Source of the DNA: Arthonia radiata
Lineage: Eukaryota > Ascomycota > Arthoniomycetes > Arthoniales > Arthoniaceae
DNA: 64,000 bases
Direction: 5' to 3'
Assembly (NCBI GenBank): GCA_002989075.1
Contig: PSQN01000017.1
Coordinates: forward strand, 4,533,453 to 4,597,452
The translations under genes and the position numbers were made by a program. The notes beneath the pieces were generated by a model that saw only the letters and a program-made list of their open reading frames with translations, did no database searches and had not been told where the DNA came from. Position 1 is the first letter of the stretch. Every line of letters begins with the position of its first letter. Shown piece after piece: positions 1-10,553 of this stretch.

Positions 1-1727
1 CGATGAGGTCATCCGGAGAAATAACACTCGCAATGATCTGATTCGGCACGATAACGGCGCCGACGCCCAGGCACGCGAACGTCACCGCCGCGTACACGCC
101 CCCCAGATTATCCAGTTCTGCGGCGGCCATGGCACCGTTGCCGGCCGTCATGATCACGCACGCGATCACCATGAGCAGGCGGATCTTGCCTTTGAGGACG
201 GACACCGCGACGGAGAAGATGATGCTCCCGCCGATGATGCAGAAGCCCACGGGCAGGGAACCCAGGCCGACGGTCACGGCGTCAGGGGTCGGCGTGTCGC
301 CGGTGTACTGGACGAAATACTGGACGGGCCAGAAGACGAGGACGGCGAAGAAGTTGGCGCCGGAGACGAACGTGATGAAGCAGATGACGTAGAGGGCGCG
401 CGGGTTCTGCTTGAGGCGCGCGGGGAACATGGGGTAGGGCACGAGCCAGACTTCCCAGACGACGAAGAGGACGCAGAGGACGGCGCCGAGCGCGATGTTG
501 ATCTTGACGTGGTTGTCGGACCACAGGTATTGGTTGTCCGCCCAGGTCAAGCCGGCGAGGAAGAGCGTGAGACCGCCGGTGGACAGTAGCGCGCCGACGT
601 AGTCGAGGCGTTTGGCAATTTGCCATCTGGAGAAGCCGCCGGCGTTGGAGCGCGCTGGCGGATGGTAGAATACTGCTGTTAGTACAAGACCGAGGAAGTT
701 CCAGATACCCGTCCAGGCACCGACCCAGCGCCAGGTGGCGTGCGTTGCGATGAGTTGCGCGTACAGCACGGAGGGGCAGTACGGGACGATTGTGACGATG
801 ATGCCGCCGATGTAGATGCCGCGCTTCTTCGTTGGGGCGCTCTCCCCAGCCACTGCGAGTGCGATGAGCTCGCCGATGCCCGCGCCCACGCCAATGACAG
901 TCTGTCCGCCAATGAACATGTTCATGCTGTGAGCGGTAGCGCAAACGATGGAGCCCACGACGCCGCAGAGTGCGGAGAACATGGCGATGTTGCGGCGGCC
1001 GAACAGGTCGGAGAGCGCGCCGACGAAGGGCGTGACGGTCGCGAGCGGGATGAGGTTGCCGAGCGCGATCCAGACGTAGCGGTCAGCGCCGCCGATGTCC
1101 TCTTCGATCAACGGTATGATGCCGCCGAAGAGGTAGAGCGGGACTTGAGAGCCGGTCCAGAGAAATCCCATGGCGACGAAGATCATGAATTTGCGCCAGG
1201 TCATCTGGTAGGAATGTCAGTTCATGAGCTCGATTGACAGAGTTCGGTGTTCCTACAGGCTCTTCATGGACGTGGTCCTGACCATCGCCGTATGTCCGCA
1301 GCCCGCCTTTCTCGTAGTATGTGTTATTGCCCGGCACTCTTGAAATGGTCCGCACCGCAGCCAGTGAGTCATTGGTATCTACTCTGACTGCTTGCTCCAT
1401 CTCCGATGGTGTTCGCTCCGCATCGACCGCCTCAGCGTCCGCAACGTTGGCCCCTTGCATGCCGCGCTCATGCTTCGACAACGTCTTTGCTTCCACATGC
1501 GCAGATGGCGGATGTGGCACGACTGCTTCAGGGAGCCTTTCTGAAGTGCCACTCGGCTGTGACGACGTAGCGGACGCGACGGAGCCGAGTGTGGCATCTT
1601 CGCCAGACTGTCCTGATGGGGATGCGTTGCTCTTCAGCTTGCCTCGAAGATAGTTGACGAGCGGCACCCACTCTTCTGCCAGACTTTGGGGTGCTGCCCT
1701 TGATGCACGCCCTTGGTGGGTTGCCAT
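1..1727 (-). CDS. TRI12-family MFS efflux transporter, 5' part (stop lies outside the window)
   Basis: Major facilitator of the fungal TRI12 (trichothecene efflux pump/siderophore transporter-like) family, expected in the plasma or vacuolar membrane. Exon 1 is 1257-1727, the intron is 1205-1256 (GTAGGA donor, CTGAC branch, CCAG acceptor), and exon 2 runs from 1204 off the left edge. The family signature GDGQDHVHEEP spans the end of exon 1; GSQVPLYLFGG, DIGGADRYVW and the MFS loop motif GALSDLFGRR follow, then a run of hydrophobic helices. About 558 residues are visible. I chose the ATG at 1727 (MATHQG); an in-frame ATG at 1799 is possible. The tail before the first helix is about 157 residues, Ser/Thr/Glu-rich and longer than I expect for the family, so exon 1 could be mis-started. 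The substrate cannot be told from sequence. Confidence 0.9.
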
Positions 1728-2936
1728 CCTCGAAGTACAGCTCGAAACGGAGATGAGAAGACCAAACGAAAGAGACTGAGAGTCCCAAGTGCCTCTCACC
1801 CAGCATCGATTCTAACGTTCAACGTTAACATGAAGCTTACAACGGATAGCAAGGTCAACACAGAAAGGATCCTAAGCAGCAACAAGCTTCATAACGTTTC
1901 AGACCAGCCAGCAACGGGTGTGAAGTATGGTCTGAATAGATGGCGTCCCCGCGTGAGTTTGGAGGGTAAGTCAGTACTTGAGGCCGAGGGAAGATCGCGC
2001 TCTGGGTTGATCTTGAGGGGAGGTGCGCTAGCGGAGAAGCTTCGCCATGGGATCCCAGACACTGGGTGACAGGCAGGACGTCTTACGCCATTCTGAGCAA
2101 GGCCTTTCCTGTGCAAGTCTTTTTTAAGGGCGGTCATTCGTTTTGGGGAAACTTTCTCAGCTTGCGCGCCCCGTAAATACGTGAAGGACATGAAGAGGTA
2201 ATCGGATAGAGATAATTACCAAATGCAGGTGAAACCTGGGGTAAGCACCCATTGGAATGGGTTTTGGAAGCTCGCCTGAAAGCTTCCTTTCTTTTTTTCT
2301 TCACAACTTTCATGGCCGCTGCATGCCACCAATGCGTGTGGCAGTAGGAGTGAGAACGAGGTATGCGCTTCGTGAGTGATCGCGCGAATAACAGAGCAAA
2401 TTCTTTCCGACAGCCGAGGCATCTTTATTTCCTACCGTCAAAGCCCCGTGATTGAAAAGTCCTAAGGCTCTCAGGCGAGGCTGATACTCTGACTCCTTCG
2501 ATCGATATCGTCTGACCCTCTAGTAGAGCTCCCAGCTCAAAGGTCCCGGGAAGCGCCCTGTTGAGTGTCAAATACGGCCGCTCGGTCTCCATGATGCTTT
2601 CAACGGCATGCTCGGAGGGGAAGGTAAATTAGTACTCGTACAATGATAGGGTTGTCGAAGTGCATCCTGTCTGAGTCTAGGAGTATGCGCGCAGGCTCTC
2701 CACGCATAAGCTCGGCATTCACCGCACCCGAGTCCAGATCTGAGGTGGTTGCGCATGTCCCTCAATCAGGAGAACTTGGCAAAAGCAGCACATAAGCGAA
2801 GTTGCTTGCGGTAACTTTGTGGTTTGCACTCACGTGTGCAGCATGAGCTGAAAGTACGCGATGTGCGTGGTGGTATAGAAGCGGCGGTTTGCGACCGTAC
2901 GCGCTTGGATGAATCCATCCCACGTCTTCAAGGGAG
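1728..2936. other. Intergenic: MFS promoter side and NAD kinase 3' side
   Basis: No convincing gene. Short reading frames on both strands lack recognisable domains or splice structure. The region holds the upstream sequence of the transporter and the downstream sequence of the NAD kinase. I see no repeat or tRNA. Confidence 0.6.
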
Positions 2937-4422
2937 CTATTTCCACTCTTTGAATGGCTTCTGTTTCTGTCGGTTGTTCCAATTGAGCGTTTGTGAAAGG
3001 CTGTCAATCCAGTCCTCTCCACCTCTACCGAGCGGTAGCACTGTTGGGAAAGGGTATCTGGATGCTGATATTGTTACATAGTCACCAGGTCTAAGCTCAA
3101 CTCTGTGCAATTCGTTAGCGCAATTTCGCCGGTAGATTACCAAGCTATCAGTAGGTTAGGGTAACATACCTTTCCTTCCCGTCGAAGCTCACCCATGAAC
3201 TGGCACGTCCGTCATAGGGCACGCCCAGCCGAAGCACAACAGTATCAGGTATCACGATGGGTCTGAAAGACAGCGTATGTGCGCAGATTGCAGTGACCAG
3301 TATCACGGGATTGTCAGGGTGACACAGTGATCCGCCAGCTGCCAAATTGTATGCTGTGGAACCGGTGGGCGTGGCAACGCAAACACCGTCGGCTTGCACG
3401 GTGGTAATGTGATAGTGATCGCCAAAAACCTCAATGCTGGACATTGCTAGTCGTTGTGGTCAGTCGTCGAAGACGTCAAACGCGTCTTTGCAACTCACTA
3501 GGGTTGGGACCGCGGTCGAGCACGAGGTCGTTCAGAATGTTTTTCGTGTTCTCTGGTTTGTGTGTCTGATGATCTTCCGCTCCACCTCCCACAAGCTCAT
3601 GCACGAGGTCACCATCCTTCATGGTCTCTTTGTCCCCTTGCGATCGCATGATGGTTGCCTCGAGTCTGAGTCGCAAAGAGACGGTCAGGCCTTCCTGGAA
3701 AACTTCGGAAAGCGTCTCTCGATACTTGTCAAAGTCGAATTTGGTCAAGAAGCCGAGCGACCCAAGTGCAAAGGAAAGAACGGGAGGCACGATGTTTTGA
3801 AAGAGCCACGACGCGTATAGTACTGTACCGTCACCGCCGAGCTAAACGAAGTGGTCAGAGACACAGTAGGGTGTGCGAAGCTCTCTTGACTTACCGCGAC
3901 GATGATATCGAAGAGGTGTGGCTGCTCTTTGCAGAGATCATCATCCCAGTACCTCAGTCTGTCGCTGAACGACGAGTCTTCCTGAACGAGGCCAGCACCA
4001 TCGAACGTCTTATTGTTTCTCAACGTTTGCTCGACGTAGACTGTGTATTCAACTCCGCTTTGTTTGCCTCTTAGCAGCCATTGTGCCACTTCCCGCGTTA
4101 ACGCGATCAGACTCTCGTCATGCGCCTTGGTAAGGAGGAAGACACTCCGTATCTTCATTTTGAGCCGGTAGTTACCCAGCCGCTTGGACAGCTCTCGTAT
4201 ACTGAATGCCATGTCGGACAGCTGCTTTTTCGTGAGAAGCCTCGAGGCGAGGCTGAGTCCTTCTTGTTCAGCATGGCCATGAGGATCCTTGTCACACTTC
4301 CTCGCTGCATGCTCTTCGTGAACGGTGGGTGGCTCGTCGCCTTTGAGGCGGTCATCTTGAAATAGGCCGTGGACGAGGCATGAGGTCTTCCGTTTCATGC
4401 TATTGGGGCGATGCTGGTCCAT
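2937..4422 (-). CDS. ATP-NAD kinase (Utr1/Pos5 family)
   Basis: Phosphorylates NAD(H) to NADP(H). Four exons: 4422-3895, 3841-3499, 3446-3170 and 3102-2937, with introns of 53, 52 and 67 bp, all with good GT/AG ends. The ATP/NAD motif [14 protein letters not shown] opens exon 2 and is followed by [19 protein letters not shown]. The second signature, [20 protein letters not shown], lies in exon 3, and the ending [18 protein letters not shown] in exon 4. Splicing restores family sequence across every junction (NPT-MSSIE, DGKER-VELRPG). About 437 residues, normal for fungal NAD kinases. No clear mitochondrial presequence, so probably cytosolic like Utr1. The N-terminus is the weak point: the frame upstream of 4422 meets a stop close to possible acceptors, so a further 5' exon cannot be excluded. 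Confidence 0.95.
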
Positions 4423-4485
4423 GGAGAGCGAGTTCCCATGCGAGCCAACGCCATCATTGCGCCCTTGGCCGTCACTGAAGACAAC

Positions 4486-4703
4486 CTAAGCGTGGGTCAG
4501 CGTCGTTCTGTATGCAGTAACCAGGGATGTGCATGCCTCCAACTGTTCGTTCAGCTTGTAAAGTTCGTCGTCCTTGCCGTTCTGCATCGCCACGTTATTA
4601 AATCTGCTTGCTCGCAGTCCGCTAACTGCGTTGCAGCGTTTCTTACATGGCTGGTGTTGCTTGACTTGTCGTTTTGGAGAGTGAGCTTGTCCTTTTCGGA
4701 CAT
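4486..4703 (-). pseudogene. Small helical coding-like segment in two overlapping frames
   Basis: An ATG at 4703 opens MSEKDKLTLQNDKSSNTSH followed by VRNAATQLADCEQADL. Shortly after, the adjacent frame continues as a compatible charged helix (NVAMQNGKDDELYKLNEQLE) and ends at 4486. Both parts look like one small coiled-coil protein of about 70 residues. I found no intron joining them in frame; the GTAAG at the first frame leads only to acceptors that hit stops. This is therefore a gene with an unusual intron, a one-base frameshift (mutation or assembly error), or chance. It lies just upstream of the NAD kinase on the same strand and could also be part of that gene's leader. Family not recognised. 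Confidence 0.3.
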
Positions 4704-6773
4704 GATGCAGGCTGCTTACTGAGGGGCTTGACGGCTGCAGGGAACTGACTAAGGTGTAGCGAATGCCTGGAGGGAACACCGCTGGCTGTGTAGTCGTTGC
4801 ATGATGCCCGCCCCACAGGTCTGCCAAGTGAAGCGCTGAAGAACAACATTGGACGCTCACTGGGTGAAGATCTAGCTACGTCATCCGGCAATTGCGGATG
4901 AACGAAAACGACTTTACTCGTTTGCGAATTTGTGGCTGTTCTGAAGATCGCTCACCACATCCCATGACGACGAGATGAAAGGTGCACGGCAAAAAACTGT
5001 ATTGTAGTGCAATGATAATGATACCCATGTCGTTACGAACAAGCAAGCTATCTAATGGAGCAGTTGTTGCCTTTCCGTCCTCCTCCACAGCAGCGATGAA
5101 GTAGCTAGAAACTTGTCCAACAATACGATACTTGCTACAACATCCTCCCAAATACTCCGAAGCTTCATGTACATGCGCTCCAACCTTTGATATATGAGCT
5201 CGTCAATCCACGCCTGATGGTCCTTGGGCGTGAAGGGAGACCATCTTTGTAGCGCCCAGCGATGTCCGCAGGTGACTCCACGACATCTTTGCCTCCTTTG
5301 CTACACGGGCCGCCCCAAGAAAAACGTTACTCGTCCACACCTAGTCGTGTCATTGCCATTCACGCTTGTTGTTGGCTGTACTTGAATGACTTTGTCATTT
5401 TGCGGCACGTCCAATGTCCCAGCGCAGTCCCAAATTTTTTCAAATGTGCTCTGCAGCCACTACTTCCAACCATATTTTGATATGCAGATATTCAATGCTC
5501 CAACAGCACAGCGACCGAGGTAAGACCGGCGGCGAGTGCCTGTGGTCTACCTTCCCCCACTTTGTCTTGAAGGCACATACCATAAGCTACGGCAATTCTC
5601 ATACATCACAGCGCAACACCTGTCTTTTGCGAGCTCGTACCACTCGTCAGATAGATACGCTTTAGGTGATGAAAGATGGCTGTGTCAAGGGCAAGTTCGA
5701 TCAACAAAGTGGAGGGCCGTACCGAAGTCAAACCAACGACCACCAAGGAGCGAACAAGCCGTCTGTCTGCCTGTCGACGCTGCACTATTTCACCAACAAT
5801 GTATTTCAAACGTTAGGCTAGAGCGTGCTGACTGCATACACATCTGACAGCAAAGACGCTAGAGGAGCATTTTACGACTTACCAGTACGCCGACGAGGTT
5901 ACAAGTATCAGCCCACCAAGTGCATGAGCTGCACTTGGTAAGCGGTGCAACAGTGCACGCGCTGGGGAATGTGAGGCGGCAGTGTCGGCGGCCGAAGTTG
6001 CGTTTAAAAGGATGCCTGGATGGAGTGAGCCGCGCATCTGTGACCTTGGCACAAGACTTGTTGAAAGGAGCCAGCGGGGCGGCTTGGGGCTGATGAGACA
6101 TCAAAGCTTTCCAGCGTTGGTGTCATTTTGCTGCCATTTGCTTGTCCTAGCGACATTATCGTCGAGGCTCATGTTGGGTTTGCCGCAGTGCAACTCTAGA
6201 CTTCGAAGTTCGAGACGGTCAGGGTATGACAGAATGCCGTCGCAACAGTAGAGGGGGAGTGATTGCCGGGACCATGTCAAGTGGCGGAGTGAAGAAAGTT
6301 GTTGCGGTCAGCAAGTCATCATGAACAAATAACCTCGCAAAGCGGGGTCAGACGCAGTCTAGTCGGCTAGATTGGCGTTGCGTTATCTATTGACTTTGGC
6401 GGCGGACAAAAAAAATCTACCACAAGCTGCAAGAGGATGGTGCTCCCTTCTTGAGCTCGAGGGAATGGTACCGCCCCGCAACCGTTGCATCTGAGTCGCG
6501 CTAGGATTTCAATACCAGAGCGTTGGTGAGGTACTCTTGAACTTTGTCAATTACAATCGTGATGATCATGATGATTTCGGTGCGCGTTGCTCATTTGGCA
6601 CGCCATTCACACCTTGAGGTAGATGCGACCATTTCCTGCACGCACAGTACAAGGTATTGGCTGAATCCGCGATCCCCGCCAGCCGGTGCGTGTAGATCAC
6701 TATCCTAAAGTCGGGCGTGCAGCGGAGTGCTGCTGAAGTCATGCGTTGGTCGTGTCGCTACGGAGTACTCAAG
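4704..6773. other. Unresolved stretch with coding-like fragments on the minus strand
   Basis: No complete gene could be built. Minus-strand fragments look protein-like: KDHQAWIDELIYQRLERMYM (about 5.2 kb), SSYFIAAVEEDGKATT (about 5.1 kb) and DEWYELAKDRCCAVMYENC (about 5.6 kb), with plausible donors such as GTATGTGCC and GTAAGTCG nearby. They do not assemble into one spliced reading frame by eye. From 6250 to 6773 I see nothing. It may be a multi-exon gene I cannot resolve or a decayed one. Confidence 0.4.
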
Positions 6774-7154
6774 TTAGCTGGAAGACAACTTCCGGATAGC
6801 CTCGTCAAGTGTATGTGCAAAACCCATGTCGAGACCGGGCTTGTGGGATGACCTAGCAAATGAGAGAGGGGACAGCTCTGCGCATGGCGCCTCGTATACT
6901 TCTCCGCATGGGTTGAGCATACAGACTAGGGCTCGGCAGCTGCAAGCCTGCATGTACTCTTGGAGAATGTGAAGGCTGGCACCTGGCCAGTAGACCGCGG
7001 AAGTGCAGGAATCAGATACTTTTGACTCCGTCGGACAACAAAGCCTTGTCCCATATGACACAACACGGCCGTCACAACCCACAAGCGCGAGCTGACCCGC
7101 TTTGCACGCTTGCAACATGTGAGACGCCGGCGAGGCGAGGAGTGGATGGAACAT
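6774..7154 (-). CDS. Hypothetical protein, 126 aa (weak)
   Basis: A single uninterrupted frame from the ATG at 7154 to a stop at 6774. The product is cysteine-rich (about 11 Cys) with no recognised domain, no signal peptide and no homolog I can name. It sits upstream of and divergent from the long leader of the next gene. Support is only its length, so it may be a chance frame. Confidence 0.2.
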   Translation of the reverse strand: MFHPLLASPASHMLQACKAGQLALVGCDGRVVSYGTRLCCPTESKVSDSCTSAVYWPGASLHILQEYMQACSCRALVCMLNPCGEVYEAPCAELSPLSFARSSHKPGLDMGFAHTLDEAIRKLSSS

Positions 7155-8849
7155 TCTTTAGTCGTGCAACGATACACGAATGAGCCTCAATCGTTGTGTG
7201 GCCTTGGAATCATGGTGCCGAAGGTAGAAAGCTGGAAAAAGGCGGAGTGAAGGAAAAGACGGGAGAGGTGGAAAGATTGGTTGTTGTCGGCGTGGGCGGC
7301 GAGCGGAGAGTTTGGTGTGATTGGCGGAGGAGGAACAAGGTCGCAAAGGGCGCGTGAACAATCGATTATGGACCCACTCATCCACACCCACACCCACGGT
7401 TGCGCTAGGGGCCGAAGCTTTCAAGCATCTTGAATCCGTTGCCCGTTTCGATCGTTCTACCTTCGTTTCGCCGCGGTGAGCCTGTCCGGTGCCGTCAGCG
7501 AAGCGAGCGACTTGGAGGAGGCTGATGTGAGAAGGGATCTGGTGCAGGATTCTGTTGCGAACAGAAGGACCTCAGAGGACAGTTGTCGCGTGTGGCAGTC
7601 GTCTGTTTTCAATCGGCGTAACAGGTTGCTGTTGCCCGATGCGTGATGGCTTCGGATGTGCAGGCAAGCTCTCGTCAGTGGAGTGGTGAGAAGGCAGGCT
7701 TGAAGCGAACAAACGCCGCATCACCGTCAGTGACCCTCGTCCATCCGTCAGCGATCGCCGACACTTCCCAAACTTCGAACGATGCACTTTTCCCTCTTTC
7801 TACCGACGATCGCTCTCTTGCTTCATGCAACAAACGTTGACGCGCGCTGCTCCCGGGTTGGGTCCAGAGCATCGTCAAATAAACTTCCTCCATTCTCTAA
7901 GCCACGCTTTGCATACGCGCTGCAGCCACGCCTCGTGTCTCTTCCCTTGCCGTTGGCTAACTTTCTCTCGCTCGCTTGCTCCCTTTGTGACCGACTATTG
8001 AATCTGGCTTGGCCGCCAATTTGTCCAGATCATGAGATCTACTCCTCGCTCATCTCCTCTCGTGCAGCTTATCTCCCGCCGTGCCTGACACACTCGTTCC
8101 TTCCAGACCGAGGATTTAATTGCCCGCTGCCCGCATCTTACAAGTCATGCAATCGTCAGGTTCAAACAATCTTCATCTCCTCTAGCCCCGGCGATGCCAT
8201 GCAGCTTGCAGCGGCAATCCTGCCGGGTACCAACCACGCCAACACCCTGTGCTTTGCCGCCTCCATTCGCGTTTTCTCCCTCTATCAGTCACCACTGACT
8301 CCACTCGCTCATCAGCAGGAACGCGGACAAAGCTTTGTCCACTCTTGCACACTCACTCCTACCCGATCTTTCTGTCGCTAACAGGCATGTTGCTTGCTTC
8401 TGCCTTCCGCTTGCAGCTTCCAGGGCTCCCATCCGCCCTCACGCTCGCTCGCAGTTTCATCCTGCTCAGCAACTCACACGAGACCGGCACCTTTCTTTAG
8501 CTCCTCGTCCTTCCTACGCCGCCAACTCGCATAAGATTGACTCTGCCTGTCACTAGCTCGGTACTGGGTCGGTGCTAAAATGACACTTCCATCAAACGGT
8601 GACGCCCCTCTTTAGCCATGCTTCTTGCTTCATCACTATTATCCTCCCTCTAGTGCCTTTTTACCTTTCCATTCTGCTTGTCTCGATTCTTCCCATCACT
8701 CCTTGCCGATACCAATAGAACAAGATTCGCCGCGCCCGCCGCTTTCCATCCTTCTCCACAAAGTCTCTCTCACTCTTTCCTTCATCTCATCTTCCTACTC
8801 CTCTCCCATCAGCGAATGTCTTCACTGCCAAAAAGATCCTATACGCAAG
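7155..8849 (+). promoter_or_regulatory. Promoter and long CT-rich leader of the 8850 gene
   Basis: From about 7,700 to 8,850 the plus strand is strongly pyrimidine-rich (TCTCTC, CTTCCT and TTTCCT tracts), typical of promoters and 5' leaders of highly regulated filamentous-fungal genes. An inverted CCAAT box (GATTGG) lies near 7320. Open frames here, including one of 199 codons from 7782, are compositionally driven and are not called as genes. Several ATGs precede 8850, so upstream ORFs in the leader are likely. Confidence 0.5.
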
Positions 8850-10076
8850 ATGGACTCAAATAGCAGCTATGCCACATATCTGCCAGCCTTGCGGAAGATG
8901 GCTTCTCTATCTCAACTACCACAAACTATACGCCCGTCGAGGAGATCTCCAAACGCTACTCTCAGCAGGAGATCTGGTATCATGAAGCCCTTCATCCACA
9001 ATAGCCCAGCTCGAAATGGCCAGCGACGGAGGAGCATTCAATCACAAAACATGGCGCGCCCGGCGACATATCACGCCGAAAACGCCCCTCTTGAGCAGGC
9101 ATCAGCATTCTCTCAGGCTCACGGCTTCCACATGAACGCGAACTCTCAACCGTCCAGTCGACCTGTTACGTGGCATCCTTCTTATGATATGCACCATCTC
9201 GGCATGGCCTCCCAATTTGACGTAACGCAACCTCAGTATAACGAGCCTCAAGCGTGGCAAAGGGAGACATACATGGGCCCGACTGAGACGACCATGCCGT
9301 TTCCAACCACAGGGACAGCATCCATCCAGACTGTCAACGCACCGATTCAGCACTCATCATACGGGGGACAGATTTGGTTCGATGAATCTTCCGCTCACGA
9401 TAACATTGATGGCAATGCGATTCCGATCAATAATCTGAATTTGAATCACCACCCAGCCAGCGCTCAGATACCTACCAATACTCATTATAACATGCCAAGA
9501 CACACAACGCCATACATAATTAACGCAAACACCTACACAAATAGTGCACAACACGCAGACGTGCTTCTCTACCCCACAAACCCTCTGTCGAATGATGTGA
9601 CAGAGGGAGAAGAGGAACCGCTAGTTGGCATGGGCCTCCACGACAGATCCACGAATTACGACCAGCCCTCACTTCTTCTCGGGGCTGGACTTGACGAGCA
9701 TGAGAAGCCATCGACAAGGCCTACTGGATTTTCTACTCTCATCGGGGGTTGGTCACCACCAGAGCAGGTTCCTGATACCATACCTGACGAGGGGAATGAC
9801 AGCCCCGTCACGAACGACTTCCAGTACTGGTCTTCACCCGCCGACAACCTGGCCGCCACGCCACATGATGCGGCTCAACTGTATCCGAATACCACCAACT
9901 ACGACTCGTGGGCTCAACAACCAATGTATGACATGTCTGGGCAGACGTTCTTCCTGGATGATTCGAATGAGCAGTCTTACCAGACTCAATGGTATCCACC
10001 TCAGACGAAGTCGCTGGGCACGGAAGGAATGAGCATGAACACTTGGGATTGGACAGGTTCACAGTACGGCTCCTGA
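8850..10076 (+). CDS. Q/N/P-rich protein with PLVGMGL motif, 408 aa
   Basis: Single-exon gene whose product is low in hydrophobic order and rich in Gln, Asn, Pro, Ser, Tyr and His. The one feature I recognise is EEEPLVGMGLHDRST followed by SLLLGAGL and GWSPPEQ. I recall a similar acidic-PLVGMGLYD block in uncharacterised proteins of filamentous ascomycetes; that is memory, not a search. Composition suggests a disordered nuclear or regulatory protein. The frame is open from 8625, but its first 75 residues are encoded by the CT-rich leader, so I prefer the ATG at 8850 (MDSNSSYATYLPALRKM). No TM segment or signal peptide. Confidence 0.75.
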   Translation: MDSNSSYATYLPALRKMASLSQLPQTIRPSRRSPNATLSRRSGIMKPFIHNSPARNGQRRRSIQSQNMARPATYHAENAPLEQASAFSQAHGFHMNANSQPSSRPVTWHPSYDMHHLGMASQFDVTQPQYNEPQAWQRETYMGPTETTMPFPTTGTASIQTVNAPIQHSSYGGQIWFDESSAHDNIDGNAIPINNLNLNHHPASAQIPTNTHYNMPRHTTPYIINANTYTNSAQHADVLLYPTNPLSNDVTEGEEEPLVGMGLHDRSTNYDQPSLLLGAGLDEHEKPSTRPTGFSTLIGGWSPPEQVPDTIPDEGNDSPVTNDFQYWSSPADNLAATPHDAAQLYPNTTNYDSWAQQPMYDMSGQTFFLDDSNEQSYQTQWYPPQTKSLGTEGMSMNTWDWTGSQYGS

Positions 10077-10553
10077 CCACGTTCCAAGCGATGACATTAC
10101 GATGTACGACATTTGAAAGCATTTTCTTTGAAGCGCATGAGCGTTAGATTTGCATTGGGCTGGCGTTTTAATAAATACCCTACAGTCCATAGACTTGATT
10201 ACAGCCTCAGGCGCAAGACGCTCCATGTGAATGACAGCAGAGGTCCATCACATTCAATCACTGACCCTCTTCATTCTTTCGTTTTGGCTCGGCATGGTGA
10301 GATCTGACTTTGTTGGGAGTGCCCATTTTTATAAATTTGCGTGGCTTCTCTTCCGACCCCGCCCAAATAGCATATTGCGGCACCTCCCGCTCGGCTTCAA
10401 GTCATCTTCGTGAACTCGTCTCCATGTGAATTGCAAGGTGAGTACTAGTGCCAATCTGTATTTGTACTTGCGTGCTTATAAGTTGCCATGACAGGTGAAT
10501 GAAGCCCTCATGAGCAGTTTTCAAAGCTCAGGTCCAACCAATATCCACGCGCC
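10077..10553. other. Intergenic between the 8850 gene and SWD2
   Basis: The 3' end of the first gene and the promoter of the second, both on the plus strand. No gene or repeat seen. A short candidate leader intron (GGTGAGTACTAG ... TGACAG) lies at about 10,438-10,496 just before the SWD2 start. Confidence 0.5.

Noticed and set aside
282-944. Minus-strand 220-codon frame
   Set aside because: It is in the wrong frame of the MFS transporter; the true frame runs off the window and encodes recognisable TRI12 motifs.
740-1237. Plus-strand 165-codon frame
   Set aside because: Antisense to the MFS gene with Ala/Asp/Glu-rich composition typical of shadow frames.
7782-8381. 199-codon plus-strand frame starting with a signal-peptide-like MHFSLFLPTIALLLHA
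   Set aside because: It lies wholly in CT-rich leader sequence where Leu/Ser/Pro/Phe codons arise from composition; no domain, and it precedes a better-supported start.
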